A stretch of DNA of 64,000 nucleotides. It comes from Phycisphaerales bacterium. Lineage in GTDB: Bacteria > Planctomycetota > Phycisphaerae > Phycisphaerales > UBA1924. A program made the position numbers and the translations under genes. The notes beneath the pieces were generated by a model, which was not told the DNA's origin, searched no databases, and worked only from the letters and a program-made list of their open reading frames with translations. The stretch covers positions 124,001 to 188,000 of the forward strand of contig CAJPFG010000006.1 in NCBI GenBank assembly GCA_905339235.1. Direction: 5' to 3'. Below, piece after piece: positions 1-8,344 of the stretch (the stretch's first letter is position 1; each line of letters starts with the position of its first letter).

Positions 1-644
1 TCGCCAAGGCGGACTCCGACCCGGGCGTTGAGTTGCGAGGCGGTTTCGGGATCGGTCGCCGTGTCCGGCAGGGTCGGATGAGGTCCCGAGAGGTGGGTGC
101 GCCGGCCGCCGGTGCGGGCGGGGAGGTCCATGGGAGATCTGGCGCCGGCGCCCGCGTGGCTGAGGCGGACCGCGAGCGAGCCGTCGATGACCACCTCACC
201 GGGATTGAGCGGCAGTTCGCCCGCTTCGAGTTCGATCTCGTCGAAGCCGGCGATGTCGGCGTGCCCGGTCGCGACGGCGGTCACGGTGTACCTGGTTTCG
301 ATGGGAGCCCAACCCGAGGCGCCCTGCTGGAGGCTCTGAACGCGTGCGGTGACGGTGATCGGGGCGCCGAGCCAGCCGGTGGCGCGCTCGACGCCTTGCC
401 AGCGCTGGACGACGGCGAGGAGCGACTCGTCGAGAGTCTGCCCGCCGCCCGAAGGGCGGACGCGAACATCGCTTCTGCCCACGACCGAATCGACCTGCCG
501 CTTGGCGGAAACCTGCATCGAGTTCATGGTGCAGGACACGGCCACGATCAGGGCCGCGGAAAGCCCGACCGTCGCGATCAACAGGGCGGTCCGGCTAGCC
601 CTGGTGGACAACGAACTGATAGCGAGCCGCCACGCCGGCCGCAT
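1..644 (-). CDS. ABC transporter permease, FtsX/MacB-like (partial)
   Basis: Partial gene: reading the minus strand from an ATG at 644 gives an open frame to the window edge, about 214 residues. A short basic stretch is followed by one hydrophobic segment at about residues 20-38 (core LLIATVGLSAALIVAVSC) and then a polar domain expected outside the membrane. That is the N-terminal layout of FtsX/MacB-type permeases. The start lies 50 bases inside the preceding ATP-binding gene, so the two are probably translationally coupled subunits of one exporter or lipoprotein-release system. The family call rests on this architecture and on the neighbour; the C-terminal membrane segments are outside the window. 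Confidence 0.75.
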   Translation of the reverse strand, partial: MRPAWRLAISSLSTRASRTALLIATVGLSAALIVAVSCTMNSMQVSAKRQVDSVVGRSDVRVRPSGGGQTLDESLLAVVQRWQGVERATGWLGAPITVTARVQSLQQGASGWAPIETRYTVTAVATGHADIAGFDEIELEAGELPLNPGEVVIDGSLAVRLSHAGAGARSPMDLPARTGGRRTHLSGPHPTLPDTATDPETASQLNARVGVRLG

Positions 645-1404
645 CGAGCCCCTCCGTTTCGATGGTGGTCTTGACGCGGCCGTCCTGGAGGACGAAAACG
701 CGCTTGCAATGGACGGCGGCCGCGGGCTCGTGGGTGACCATCAGCACGAGCATCTTCTGTTCGCGGGCGATCTCGGCGAGGAGCGACCAGAGCCGCTCGC
801 TGCTTGCGGAGTCGAGGTTCCCGGTGGGTTCGTCGGCGAAGAGCACGGGGGGCGAAAAGAGGAGTGCCCGGGCGATGGCGATGCGCTGCTGTTCTCCGCC
901 GGAGAGAGCATCGGGGCGGTGCTCGGCACGGTCGGCAAGTCCCAGCCGGGCAAGCAGTTCCGTGCTCCGCGAGTGCAGCCCTGCGGGCCCTTCGCCCGCC
1001 AGGGTACCGGGGAGTTCCACGTTTTCGCGGGCGGTCAGGGTGGGAATGAGATTGAACTGCTGAAAGACCACGCCGATCTCGCGCCGGCGGAAGAGGGTCG
1101 CCTCTCGCTCGGAGAGTTTGTGCACCGCCTTCGCGCCGATCCAGATTTCGCCCTGGTCCGGGCGGTCGAGCGCGGCCATGAGGTGGAGCAGCGTGGATTT
1201 CCCGCTGCCGGACTGACCCATGATCGCGTAGTACCCCGGGCGATCGACGGACAGCGTTGCACCCCGCAGAGCGGGAACCTCACGCTCGCCGAGGCGGTAG
1301 GCCTTGTGGACGTTTGTGCAGTGAAGCAGCGGGGGTGAGGCGGTGGGCGCGGCCATGCCGTCGGAGTGCGGGCGCGGGGTGCTCTCTGCGACATTCTGGC
1401 GCAC
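595..1404 (-). CDS. ABC transporter ATP-binding protein, LolD/MacB type
   Basis: ATPase subunit of 269 residues that should energise the overlapping permease. Walker A is GQSGSGKST at about residues 63-71, the Q-loop is FQQF near 114, the signature is LSGGEQQR at 167-174, Walker B is VLFADEP at 187-193 and the switch histidine is in THE near 225. The spacing and the NLIPTLTARENVELP stretch resemble the LolD/MacB subfamily, which works with FtsX-type permeases on lipoproteins, peptides or drugs. A second Met at residue 17 (base 1356) is an equally possible start, because the first 16 residues look like untranslated leader. Substrate unknown. Confidence 0.93.
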   Translation of the reverse strand: MRQNVAESTPRPHSDGMAAPTASPPLLHCTNVHKAYRLGEREVPALRGATLSVDRPGYYAIMGQSGSGKSTLLHLMAALDRPDQGEIWIGAKAVHKLSEREATLFRRREIGVVFQQFNLIPTLTARENVELPGTLAGEGPAGLHSRSTELLARLGLADRAEHRPDALSGGEQQRIAIARALLFSPPVLFADEPTGNLDSASSERLWSLLAEIAREQKMLVLMVTHEPAAAVHCKRVFVLQDGRVKTTIETEGLDAAGVAARYQFVVHQG

Positions 1405-1458
1405 GCCGACGCTCCGTGTGAGAAACCGGTATTTGTACGAGACGCGGTCCTCGTTGGT

Positions 1459-1836
1459 TCACGGATGCTGCGCGTCGTACGCCTTCGCGTCCACGCACTT
1501 GGCCAGTCCGGACTTGTCGGAGACCTTCACCTTGCAGAGCCAGCCGTTGCCGTAAGGATCGGAGTTGAGCAACCCCGGGTTGTCGGCGAGCGCGGGGTTT
1601 ACTTCGGAGACTTCGCCGTCCACGAAGCAGTAGATGTCGCTGGTGGTCTTCACGGATTCGACTTCGCCGACAATGTCTCCGGACTTGAACTTGAAGCCGG
1701 GCTTCTTCATTTCGACGTACGTGACGTCCGTGAGTTGATCGACGGCGAACTGGGTGAGGCCGAGCGTCAGGGTCTGGCCTTCGAGTTTGTGCCACTCGTG
1801 GGAGGGGGAGTAGACGCGGTCAGCGGGACTGGACAT
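1459..1836 (-). CDS. gcvH: Glycine cleavage system H protein
   Basis: Lipoyl carrier protein of the glycine cleavage system, which shuttles the aminomethyl group between the P, T and L proteins. The 125-residue length is normal. The lipoylation site is the lysine in ESVKTTSD, about residue 63, and the N-terminus (YSPSHEWHKLEG) is typical. The open frame runs far upstream, but the ATG at 1836 is chosen because family similarity begins there and a GAAAGG ribosome site lies about 9 bases before it. The other cleavage-system genes are not in the window. It is divergent from the next gene across about 290 bases. Confidence 0.95.
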   Translation of the reverse strand: MSSPADRVYSPSHEWHKLEGQTLTLGLTQFAVDQLTDVTYVEMKKPGFKFKSGDIVGEVESVKTTSDIYCFVDGEVSEVNPALADNPGLLNSDPYGNGWLCKVKVSDKSGLAKCVDAKAYDAQHP

Positions 1837-2128
1837 CGGAGCGCCTTTCAGGGTTTGATCGGGAGGCCGCGGGAGTCCAACTCTGCGCGGGGAGACATGG
1901 TAGCGGACAAACTCGGCGATGGGACCCCTCGAAAACCATGGCGAGCATGTTCGGGGACTGTTGACCGATCCCTCGCCGCGCGTTATTCTCGCAAATCTAA
2001 CCCAGTTTCTCCCCTCCGGACGGTCGGTGCCCTCGCGGGCCCGGCCGTCTTGTTTTTCCACCCGCAAAGCGGCGCACATTCGGGGCCGTTTGCGGGGTAC
2101 GTTCGCAATGCGGTAGAGTGCCCTCTGG
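1837..2128. other. Intergenic region between divergent gcvH and an isomerase-like gene
   Basis: Non-coding spacer of about 290 bases that must hold the promoters of gcvH (minus) and the downstream plus-strand gene. I see no tRNA, no strong palindrome and no clear -35/-10 pair. Confidence 0.5.
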
Positions 2129-2995
2129 ATGTTGCTGACACTCACAGCCAGTTGCGTGCGATCACTCCTGATCCCCGGCGGACGGGGGAAGAAAGTCGCG
2201 CCCAAGATCGACCTGCTCGACCTGCCGGTATTCGTGCGGGAGCAACTCTCGCTGAGCGGAATCAATCTCTCCACGGATCTTCTCGTCGGGGCCGATCGCA
2301 CGCGGCTCGAGACTGTGCGTGAACGGGCGGACCGCGCGTCGTGCGCGTGTCTGCTGCTTATCGAGAACGAACCGCAGCCGCTGGGCGGGGACGAATCGGC
2401 GGGCGCGGGCGCGGCCCAGAGACTCGGACGGGTTGTCGAGGCCGCGCACATTCTCGGGTGCAGCGCGGTCGCGGTCCGAGTCGTTGCGGCCGACGAGGAT
2501 TCCGCGGTGGGGCGGATCGCGGCTCGCCTGAAGCCGGTGATGGAGCGGGCCGAGAAACTCGATATGAACCTGCTGATCGCGCCGCACGCGGGGCTGACGG
2601 AACGGCCCGAGCGTGTGACGGAACTGCTCAAGAAGATCGGGGGATTCCGGGTGGGGACCTTCCCGGACTTCGAGGCGGCCAGCCGGGCAAAGGACCCGAA
2701 TACCTACCTCCACCGCCTGACTCCCTACGCCACCGTGGTTTCCGCATCGACGTTCGAGTTCGTGCCCGCCGGAAAAAAAGAGGTCGAAGCGAGCGTGGAT
2801 GCGTTCCGATCCGGGGCGTGGGTGCACAAGCCCTACGACCTGGCCGGGTGCGTGAACGCGATTCGGGCGGTGGGCTATGACGGACCGTTGGGTATCGATT
2901 ATCGAGGCTCGGGGGACGTTACAATGGGTGTGAGATTGAGCCGAGATGCCCTCCTGGCCGCGCTGGGCGGCGAGGACATGTTCGAGGAACCCTGA
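2129..2995 (+). CDS. Sugar phosphate isomerase/epimerase-like TIM-barrel protein
   Basis: A 288-residue protein resembling the xylose isomerase-like/AP endonuclease 2 TIM-barrel superfamily. Recognisable strand-end motifs are LLIENEP, a helix-strand repeat through SAVAVRVVAAD, NLLIAPHAG, VGTFPDF and a C-terminal YDGPLGIDYRG. These barrels usually bind divalent metals and act on sugars or inositols; the E, H and D residues at strand ends fit that, but no substrate can be assigned. The N-terminal 20 residues may not be translated; later starts are possible. It is followed after 23 bases by cmk. Confidence 0.75.
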   Translation: MLLTLTASCVRSLLIPGGRGKKVAPKIDLLDLPVFVREQLSLSGINLSTDLLVGADRTRLETVRERADRASCACLLLIENEPQPLGGDESAGAGAAQRLGRVVEAAHILGCSAVAVRVVAADEDSAVGRIAARLKPVMERAEKLDMNLLIAPHAGLTERPERVTELLKKIGGFRVGTFPDFEAASRAKDPNTYLHRLTPYATVVSASTFEFVPAGKKEVEASVDAFRSGAWVHKPYDLAGCVNAIRAVGYDGPLGIDYRGSGDVTMGVRLSRDALLAALGGEDMFEEP

Positions 2996-3018
2996 ACGCC
3001 GTCGAAAAGGGGCGAAGG

Positions 3019-3795
3019 ATGACGCGCGGCGTTGAGATCGAGTCGATTCAGGCCGTGCTTCCGCCCCGGACCGGACGAGCACCCGCGGTCGTATTCCTAC
3101 CCGTGTTCAGACTCGACCAGCCCATCATCATCACGATCGACGGCCCCGCGGGGACTGGCAAGTCTTCGGTTGCGCGCACATTGGCGAAGCGGCTGGGCCT
3201 GGATTTTCTGGACACCGGCGCGATGTACCGGGCCGCGGCCCTGCTCGCGATCCGGGAGGGCATTCAGGTCTCGGACCACGCGCGGCTGGTCGCGGCGGTG
3301 GAGGATGCGGACATTCGGTTTGACTGGTCGCTGGACCCGCCCGAGGTGCTTGCGCACGGGCAGCCGATCGGGCGGGAGTTGCGGAAAGCGCACGTGACCG
3401 CGATCGTGTCGCAGGTCGCCGGGATCAAGGCGCTGCGTGGGCACATGGTCGATCGGCAACGCGAGATCGCGCGGAAGCACCCACGGCTGGTCTCGGAAGG
3501 CCGTGACCAGGGGTCGGTTGTTTTCCCGGATGCCTCGGTGAAGTTCTATCTGGATGCGTCGCCGGAGGTGCGGGCGGCGCGCCGTGCGAGGCAACTCGTC
3601 GAGGCGGGGCAGTCCGCGGATGAACGCCGGCTGCTGGAGGAGATTATCGGGCGTGACTCGAGCGATATGGGACGAGCGGACGGCCCGTTGATCAAGCCGG
3701 CGGGTGGGATCCTGGTGGATACGTCCACGCTCGAGTTCGAACAGGTCGTGGACGAACTGGAGCAGATCGTGCGGCGCAAGGCCAACGAGCCCTGA
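3019..3795 (+). CDS. cmk: Cytidylate kinase
   Basis: Phosphorylates CMP and dCMP with ATP in pyrimidine nucleotide metabolism. The P-loop is GPAGTGKSS at residues 42-50, preceded by IIITID; DTGAMYRAAA, VSEGRDQGSVVFPDA and RARQLVEAG are family motifs, and the length of 258 is near normal. The ATG at 3019 has a good AAAAGGGG ribosome site, but it adds about 30 residues before the P-loop strand. A GTG at 3103 would give a more usual N-terminus. plsC follows after 26 bases, and this cmk-plsC order is common in bacteria. Confidence 0.95.
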   Translation: MTRGVEIESIQAVLPPRTGRAPAVVFLPVFRLDQPIIITIDGPAGTGKSSVARTLAKRLGLDFLDTGAMYRAAALLAIREGIQVSDHARLVAAVEDADIRFDWSLDPPEVLAHGQPIGRELRKAHVTAIVSQVAGIKALRGHMVDRQREIARKHPRLVSEGRDQGSVVFPDASVKFYLDASPEVRAARRARQLVEAGQSADERRLLEEIIGRDSSDMGRADGPLIKPAGGILVDTSTLEFEQVVDELEQIVRRKANEP

Positions 3796-3821
3796 TCGCC
3801 CGCGGTATCCTGCTTGCCCCG

Positions 3822-4526
3822 ATGCTCACCCTGCTCCGAAGACGCCAGCCCGGTGCTCCGCTCGCGCGTGTTTTGTTTTTCGAACTTTGCCGCACCGCGT
3901 CGTATCTGGTTCTGCGCGGCTTCTTCGGTCTGCGGGCGAGTAGAGCGGATCGCGTGCCCGTGACGGGTGCGCTGCTTGTGGCCGCGAACCACCAGTCTTA
4001 CCTCGACCCGCCGGCGGTGGGGGGGCCGATCTGGGCGCGGCATTTCACGTTCATCGCGCGGGCCGGCCTGTTCAAGTTCAAGCCGTTCGCATGGATGATC
4101 GCGAATCTCAACTCGATACCGATCCGCGAGGACCAGAGCGACGCCGCGGCGATCAAGGAAGCGATCCGGCGGCTGGAGGGCGGGGCGGTTGTGCTCATCT
4201 TTCCGGAAGGTTCGAGAAGCAGCGACGGGCGAATCCGGCCGTTCAAGCGGGGCGTGGCGCTGCTGGTGAAGAAGGCCCGGTGTCCGGTGTTGCCCGCGGC
4301 CATCGACGGGGCGTTCGAGGCGTGGCCCAACTCCAGGAAGATTCCGCGTCCCTTTGGGCGGCCCATCCATGTGAAGTACGGCGAGCCGATCCCGTACGAC
4401 GAACTGATGAAGGATGGGGCGGAGGCGGCGCTCGAGAGGATCGAGCGCGAAGTGCGCGCGTTGTGGAACGAACTGCGGCGAGAGCGAGGGTTGCCGGGAG
4501 AGGCCGCGCCCGATGCTACTCCATGA
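3822..4526 (+). CDS. plsC: 1-acyl-sn-glycerol-3-phosphate acyltransferase
   Basis: Membrane-associated acyltransferase that makes phosphatidic acid from lysophosphatidic acid. The catalytic HX4D motif is in NHQSYLDP (His57, Asp62), and the phosphate-binding motif is FPEGSRS at about 127-133. IPIREDQSDAAAIKEA and a C-terminal VKYGEPI are also typical, and the length of 234 residues is normal. It is in an apparent operon with cmk. Its last 11 bases overlap the 3' end of the convergent SRPBCC gene. Confidence 0.92.
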   Translation: MLTLLRRRQPGAPLARVLFFELCRTASYLVLRGFFGLRASRADRVPVTGALLVAANHQSYLDPPAVGGPIWARHFTFIARAGLFKFKPFAWMIANLNSIPIREDQSDAAAIKEAIRRLEGGAVVLIFPEGSRSSDGRIRPFKRGVALLVKKARCPVLPAAIDGAFEAWPNSRKIPRPFGRPIHVKYGEPIPYDELMKDGAEAALERIEREVRALWNELRRERGLPGEAAPDATP

Positions 4527-5049
4527 TCGCGGCGGGCTCGCCGTATTTGCGGGCCAGATCGGTGAGGTAGGCCCGGATCGTGGCGTCGTAGCCCATGATT
4601 TTCGAGACATAGCGGAAGGGCGCGGGCTTGATGAATCCGTCCTCGGTGATGCGGAGCACGCAGCCGCCGTCGGCGGGTGAAAGTTCCCACGTCCACGTGC
4701 CGCCGAAGGGGAGCGCATCGTCGGCGATGCCGGTGATCATGCGCGAAGGTGCCTGCTGTTCGACCACTCGAAGGGGCATGCCGTCGGCGTTCATGCCCTT
4801 GCCGACTTCTTTCCATACCGGCTTGCCGTCCTGATCGGGGAGGCGTTCGTACCGCGCGATGGTGGAACGCCACGCGGGGACGTTTGCGAAGTCGGTGATT
4901 GTCGCCCACACGGCTCGCGGGGGCTGCTTGAGGCGAAGGGATCGAGATGCCTTGTGCGTGCGGGAGATCATGGTGCCGGCGATGCACACGAAGAGCACGG
5001 CCGCGGCGATGCCGACGAGCAGCGGGGAGAGGATCAGGACCCATTTCAT
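4516..5049 (-). CDS. SRPBCC (START-like) family membrane-anchored protein
   Basis: A 177-residue protein. One N-terminal hydrophobic segment (about residues 3-26) is followed by an SRPBCC fold: RSLRLKQPPRAVWATITDFANVP is the usual start of the hydrophobic-ligand-binding barrel, and FGGTWTWELSPADGGCVLRITEDG fits the central strands. Such proteins bind or modify lipophilic molecules; the ligand is unknown. Its ATG overlaps the stop of the upstream MarR gene (ATGA), so the pair is translationally coupled and probably controlled by that regulator. Confidence 0.85.
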   Translation of the reverse strand: MKWVLILSPLLVGIAAAVLFVCIAGTMISRTHKASRSLRLKQPPRAVWATITDFANVPAWRSTIARYERLPDQDGKPVWKEVGKGMNADGMPLRVVEQQAPSRMITGIADDALPFGGTWTWELSPADGGCVLRITEDGFIKPAPFRYVSKIMGYDATIRAYLTDLARKYGEPAAIME

Positions 5050-5531
5050 GAGTTGACTCCGGGTTTGGGAACGCGGCGGGCTTCGCGCCGCCCTTTGAGA
5101 ACCTCGGCGGCGCCGCGGGCGAGGGCCTCGAGCCCGCGGAACGCCGCGTCGCGCTCTTCGGGGGTGAGGGCGGACACGAGGTCGGCCACCAGGGCGGGGT
5201 CCAGGACTGATTGTGCGGCGCGGATCCGCTCGCCCGAGGGGGAGAGCCGCAACTGCACCCGCCGAAGGTCGAGGCGATCGCGCCGACGCAGGACGTAACC
5301 GGTTCGAACCAGATGCTCGACGTGCACGGACATGGTGCCGGGAGTCACGCCGAGGTGCTGCGCGAGCGTGTTGAGCGTCACCGGCGAGACGGGGTCGAGG
5401 TGCTCGATGATGTTCACCTGGTGCTGGCTGAGGCGGCGGTTGGTCCTGGGATCGCGCGTGTGCGTGCGGTGGCACGCGAAGAACGTGCGGGGGTACAGGG
5501 CCATGAGCCGTTCGACGGGGCCGTCGATCAC
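5046..5531 (-). CDS. MarR-family transcriptional regulator
   Basis: DNA-binding repressor or activator of 161 residues. A winged helix-turn-helix spans about residues 35-110: SQHQVNIIEHLDPVSPVTL, the recognition region around LGVTPGTMSVHVEHLVRTG, then wing residues RRDRLDLRRVQLRLSPSG. The start is a GTG at 5531; no in-frame ATG lies upstream before the palindrome. A perfect 10+1+10 palindrome 22 bases upstream is the likely autoregulatory operator. The SRPBCC gene overlaps its 3' end by 4 bases. The inducer is unknown. Confidence 0.88.
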   Translation of the reverse strand: MIDGPVERLMALYPRTFFACHRTHTRDPRTNRRLSQHQVNIIEHLDPVSPVTLNTLAQHLGVTPGTMSVHVEHLVRTGYVLRRRDRLDLRRVQLRLSPSGERIRAAQSVLDPALVADLVSALTPEERDAAFRGLEALARGAAEVLKGRREARRVPKPGVNS

Positions 5532-5552
5532 GAGATCACTGTACCCAAGTTT

Positions 5553-5573
5553 ATTTGGTTTGGCAAACCAAAT
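5553..5573. promoter_or_regulatory. Palindromic operator, probably bound by the MarR regulator
   Basis: ATTTGGTTTG, one central G, then CAAACCAAAT: a perfect inverted repeat of 10 bases each side in otherwise GC-rich DNA. It sits 22 bases before the marR start and 45 bases before the ATG of the divergent DUF58 gene, so one dimer could control both. MarR dimers typically bind such A/T-flanked palindromes. Regulator assignment is by position. Confidence 0.75.
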
Positions 5574-5617
5574 TAATGGGCGGGGGGACCGGCGCCTTCG
5601 CGGCCTACCGTCGGGGC

Positions 5618-6586
5618 ATGATCGCCGGGTTCTCGCCGCCCCATCCGCGGACGCTTGAGGAACTGCTGCCGCGGGAACTCGCGGCCAGGCTGGATCGCCT
5701 CGACCTGCTCAGCCGCAAGATCCTCTCCGGCAAACTCCCGGGCGAACGCCGCTCCAAACGCCGCGGCCAGTCCGTCGAGTTCGACGACTTCCGCGACTAC
5801 TCCCCCGGCGACGACTTGCGGCACATCGACTGGAACGTGTACGCGCGGCTAGACCGGATCTTCATCAAACTCTTCCGCGCCGAGGAGGACCTGGCGCTCA
5901 ATCTCGTGGTGGATGCCTCGGCGTCGATGGATGTGGGTCGGCCCAGCAAACTCGTGTATGCCCATCGACTCGCGTTTGCGCTGGCGTACGTCGGGCTGGT
6001 GAACCAGAACCGCGTGGCGATGTCGGTCTTCGGGCGCGCGGGCCCGCGTCAACTCGCGCCTGTCCGGGGACGGACCAGTGTGCAGCGGCTGGCGGCATTT
6101 CTGCTGGAGTCTCTCAACCCGCGCGACGGTTCGTCCGCGCTCGAGGCGGAATCGGGCGCGGCCTTCGCATCGGCGATGAGACAACTCGCGACCGTCCGCC
6201 CGGCGCGGGGAATCATGGTTCTGTTGTCGGATTTTCTCTATGACGCGGCGCCGGGGCTGAACTATCTGGCCCCGGCCGCGGCGGCGGGAACCCTGGACGC
6301 GTACGCCGTGCAACTGCTCGCGCCGGGGGAGATTGATCCGACCGGGGAAGCGCCGCGCGGGCTGTTGGGGGACCTGCGTCTGACGGACGTGGAAACGGCG
6401 CAGGCGGCGGAGGTCACGGTGACGCCGCAGACGATCGAGAAGTATCGCGAGAATCTGCGCGGGCACAACGAGCGGTTGAAGAGGGAGTGTTTTTCGCGCG
6501 GCGTGGCCCACCTGATCGTGCCGACGGATACGCCGGTAGAGCAGTTGGTGACGAACACGCTGCGCCGGGGCGGGTTGCTGCGGTAG
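5618..6586 (+). CDS. DUF58 domain-containing protein (vWA-like)
   Basis: A 322-residue protein. The DUF58 signature is plain: GERRSKRRGQSVEFDDF, then RDYSPGDDLRHIDWNVYARL and IKLFRAEEDLALNLVVDAS. The metal-site motif DASASMD opens a von Willebrand A-like half, followed by RPARGIMVLLSDFLYD. DUF58 proteins usually accompany a MoxR-type AAA ATPase and are thought to help in metal-cofactor or complex assembly, but no MoxR gene is adjacent here. The ATG at 5618 is preferred because upstream codons run into the operator. Divergent from marR. Confidence 0.88.
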   Translation: MIAGFSPPHPRTLEELLPRELAARLDRLDLLSRKILSGKLPGERRSKRRGQSVEFDDFRDYSPGDDLRHIDWNVYARLDRIFIKLFRAEEDLALNLVVDASASMDVGRPSKLVYAHRLAFALAYVGLVNQNRVAMSVFGRAGPRQLAPVRGRTSVQRLAAFLLESLNPRDGSSALEAESGAAFASAMRQLATVRPARGIMVLLSDFLYDAAPGLNYLAPAAAAGTLDAYAVQLLAPGEIDPTGEAPRGLLGDLRLTDVETAQAAEVTVTPQTIEKYRENLRGHNERLKRECFSRGVAHLIVPTDTPVEQLVTNTLRRGGLLR

Positions 6587-6590
6587 TGAC

Positions 6591-6932
6591 TTACGGGCGG
6601 GAGGATCGCTCCGGATCGGGAAAGTCCCGATACAGGGCGCTCTTGAAATCCGTGACCATCGAGTAGACCGGGTTGTGCAACTGCTCGACGGCCCCGGTGC
6701 GTGTCGCGACCTCGCCGAAAGCCGTGTCCATCTGGGTCAGGTCCTTGAACGCCAGGGAGATGTGAAACTCACCAAGGCCGTCGGGCCCGAATCCGAACTT
6801 GCGGCGGGTGATGCGCCAGGATTCGAGCCTCCCCTGCTTTTGTAGATGCCTCATGTACGCGTTCACGGCCTGGCAGAACTCCAGGTCCTTGCGGGAGTCC
6901 TTGAGGTTGACCCAGATCTCGTAGTAGTTCAT
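6591..6932 (-). CDS. Small conserved protein, DUF6614-like
   Basis: A 113-residue soluble protein beginning MNYYEIWVNLKDSRKDLEF. Features are a predicted alpha/beta fold, TRRKFGFGPDGLGEFHISL and a C-terminal ALYRDFPDPE. From memory it resembles the DUF6614 family of small proteins with a ferredoxin-like (ABM/NIPSNAP-type) layout, but no function is known and I could not search. The ATG at 6932 begins the conserved stretch. It starts 4 bases after the stop of the upstream exported protein and converges on the DUF58 gene. Confidence 0.6.
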   Translation of the reverse strand: MNYYEIWVNLKDSRKDLEFCQAVNAYMRHLQKQGRLESWRITRRKFGFGPDGLGEFHISLAFKDLTQMDTAFGEVATRTGAVEQLHNPVYSMVTDFKSALYRDFPDPERSSRP

Positions 6933-6936
6933 GACC

Positions 6937-7605
6937 TCAGCGTACCCGCCGGGGTCGCGGCGTGAACGCCAGCCCGGCGAGCCCGGCCGCGGTCCAAGCG
7001 CCCGGCACATACGTGTACGACACGGAAGCCTGGCCCGAGATCCGATGCACCGAGATGTCCGACTCGAAAACCATGCCGGTGGTGCACTCGACAAACATCG
7101 CGGTGACCTCGACTCGCGCGTCGAAGTCACCGACTCCGACGAAGGGCGAGATTTCCCCGGGCTCGGCGGTAAGGTCGCGCTCCAGGATCACCCGTCCCAG
7201 GTTGAGGCAGTCCGGACCGGTCCAGTTCACGCCGTCATCGGCCGCGAGCAGGACCGGGTCGAGAAGTTGGAGGAACTGATCGCTCTGGGCCTGCGCCCCG
7301 CCCGGCGCGGAGAACCGGGCCACTCCCCGGAACGACCCGGCGAACGTCCCCTCCTGGGACATGCGATTCTCGATGAGCACGTGCGCCGAGGGGCCGAGGT
7401 GAACCGTCAGTTGAACGCCGGTCAGTGTCGCTCCGGGAATATCAAACCGCGGCAGCGCAACGTTCAGCGGGCCTCCAATCGTGAGCGGCTCGTCGAACGG
7501 ACGGGTGTAGGTCACGACGTCGGCGGTCGAGTAGGCCGAACCGAACAGGCTCACCGCGATGAAAAGCCAGCAACGCACGATCAAGTATGCGCGCGCCGGC
7601 GTCAA
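6937..7605 (-). CDS. Exported PEP-CTERM-like protein of unknown function
   Basis: A 222-residue secreted protein. An N-terminal hydrophobic signal (around CWLFIAVSLFGSAYSTA) is followed by a beta-rich domain with VTYTRPFDEPL and LPRFDIPGATLTGVQLTV, resembling the choice-of-anchor class of extracellular domains. The C-terminus, VPGAWTAAGLAGLAF then an Arg-rich tail, looks like a PEP-CTERM-type sorting signal that an exosortase/rhombosortase system would recognise. An alternative GTG start at 7578 would place the signal peptide at the very N-terminus. Part of a minus-strand run of three genes. Confidence 0.6.
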   Translation of the reverse strand: MTPARAYLIVRCWLFIAVSLFGSAYSTADVVTYTRPFDEPLTIGGPLNVALPRFDIPGATLTGVQLTVHLGPSAHVLIENRMSQEGTFAGSFRGVARFSAPGGAQAQSDQFLQLLDPVLLAADDGVNWTGPDCLNLGRVILERDLTAEPGEISPFVGVGDFDARVEVTAMFVECTTGMVFESDISVHRISGQASVSYTYVPGAWTAAGLAGLAFTPRPRRVR

Positions 7606-7634
7606 ATGCCAGCAAAGTCGGTGGATGCGCTCGA

Positions 7635-8270
7635 TTATCTCGGCTTTCCGGCGGCCAACGACTGGTACAACTCATCGTCGATGCCCAGAAACTCGCGCAT
7701 GTGCCGGTCGTAGGTCTCGCTGTCCTCCTCGCGCGAGAGGTCCAGGCGAAGTTCGTTGATGACCTTGGTCCCCTGGCGAACCCAGTTGTCCCACGTCTCC
7801 TGCGAGATGTTGGCGTGGATCCAGGCCCCCACCGGGCCCTTGAACGGCGGGCGAGGCAGTTGGCGGCCGGCACGACCGGTGCGTTTGCAGACGAAGGTGC
7901 CCGCGGGCCCGGTCTCCGCCGCGGCGGCCGCGACCGCCGGCGGCTCGTCGCCAATCTTCTTGAGCAGTTCCCCCATCGCGGTCATCGGCATGCGGTCGCC
8001 GCGCTGGAACGCGGTTGTGTACCCGCGTTTCAGGATGTCGGAGGCCTTGGAGAGTTCGCCCCGGGCGATGTACGCCTCGCCGGCGAGTTGGTAGGCCTTG
8101 GACATGGCGGGGTTGATTTCGAGGCAGCGAGCGAAGGCGCGGGCCGCGTCATCGTGCCGGCCCGCCTCGGCGTAGGCGCGGCCCAGGCTGAACCAGGCCA
8201 TGTCGTTGTCGGGGTCCGCTCCGGGGCGGACCATGGTCTCGAACTGGGCGATGCGTTGGGTGACATCCAT
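7635..8270 (-). CDS. TPR protein fused to a YggX/Fe(2+)-trafficking domain
   Basis: A 211-residue two-domain protein. Residues about 20-100 hold tetratricopeptide-like repeats (AWFSLGRAYAEAGRHDDAAR, then KAYQLAGEAYIARGELSKA). After an Ala-rich linker, residues about 125-200 match the YggX family: TFVCKRTGRAG with a cysteine near the domain start, then ISQETWDNWVRQGTKVINE and MREFLGID. YggX alone is about 90 residues and is implicated in protecting or repairing Fe-S clusters under oxidative stress. The TPR half could recruit a partner. Divergent from pyrD. Confidence 0.8.
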   Translation of the reverse strand: MDVTQRIAQFETMVRPGADPDNDMAWFSLGRAYAEAGRHDDAARAFARCLEINPAMSKAYQLAGEAYIARGELSKASDILKRGYTTAFQRGDRMPMTAMGELLKKIGDEPPAVAAAAAETGPAGTFVCKRTGRAGRQLPRPPFKGPVGAWIHANISQETWDNWVRQGTKVINELRLDLSREEDSETYDRHMREFLGIDDELYQSLAAGKPR

Positions 8271-8344
8271 GCAAGGAAGGTAGGCGGCGAGGAATCGCTG
8301 GCGGACGCTTGGGAGGTGGTCGGGGCGGTATCCTTGTCGGCCAC

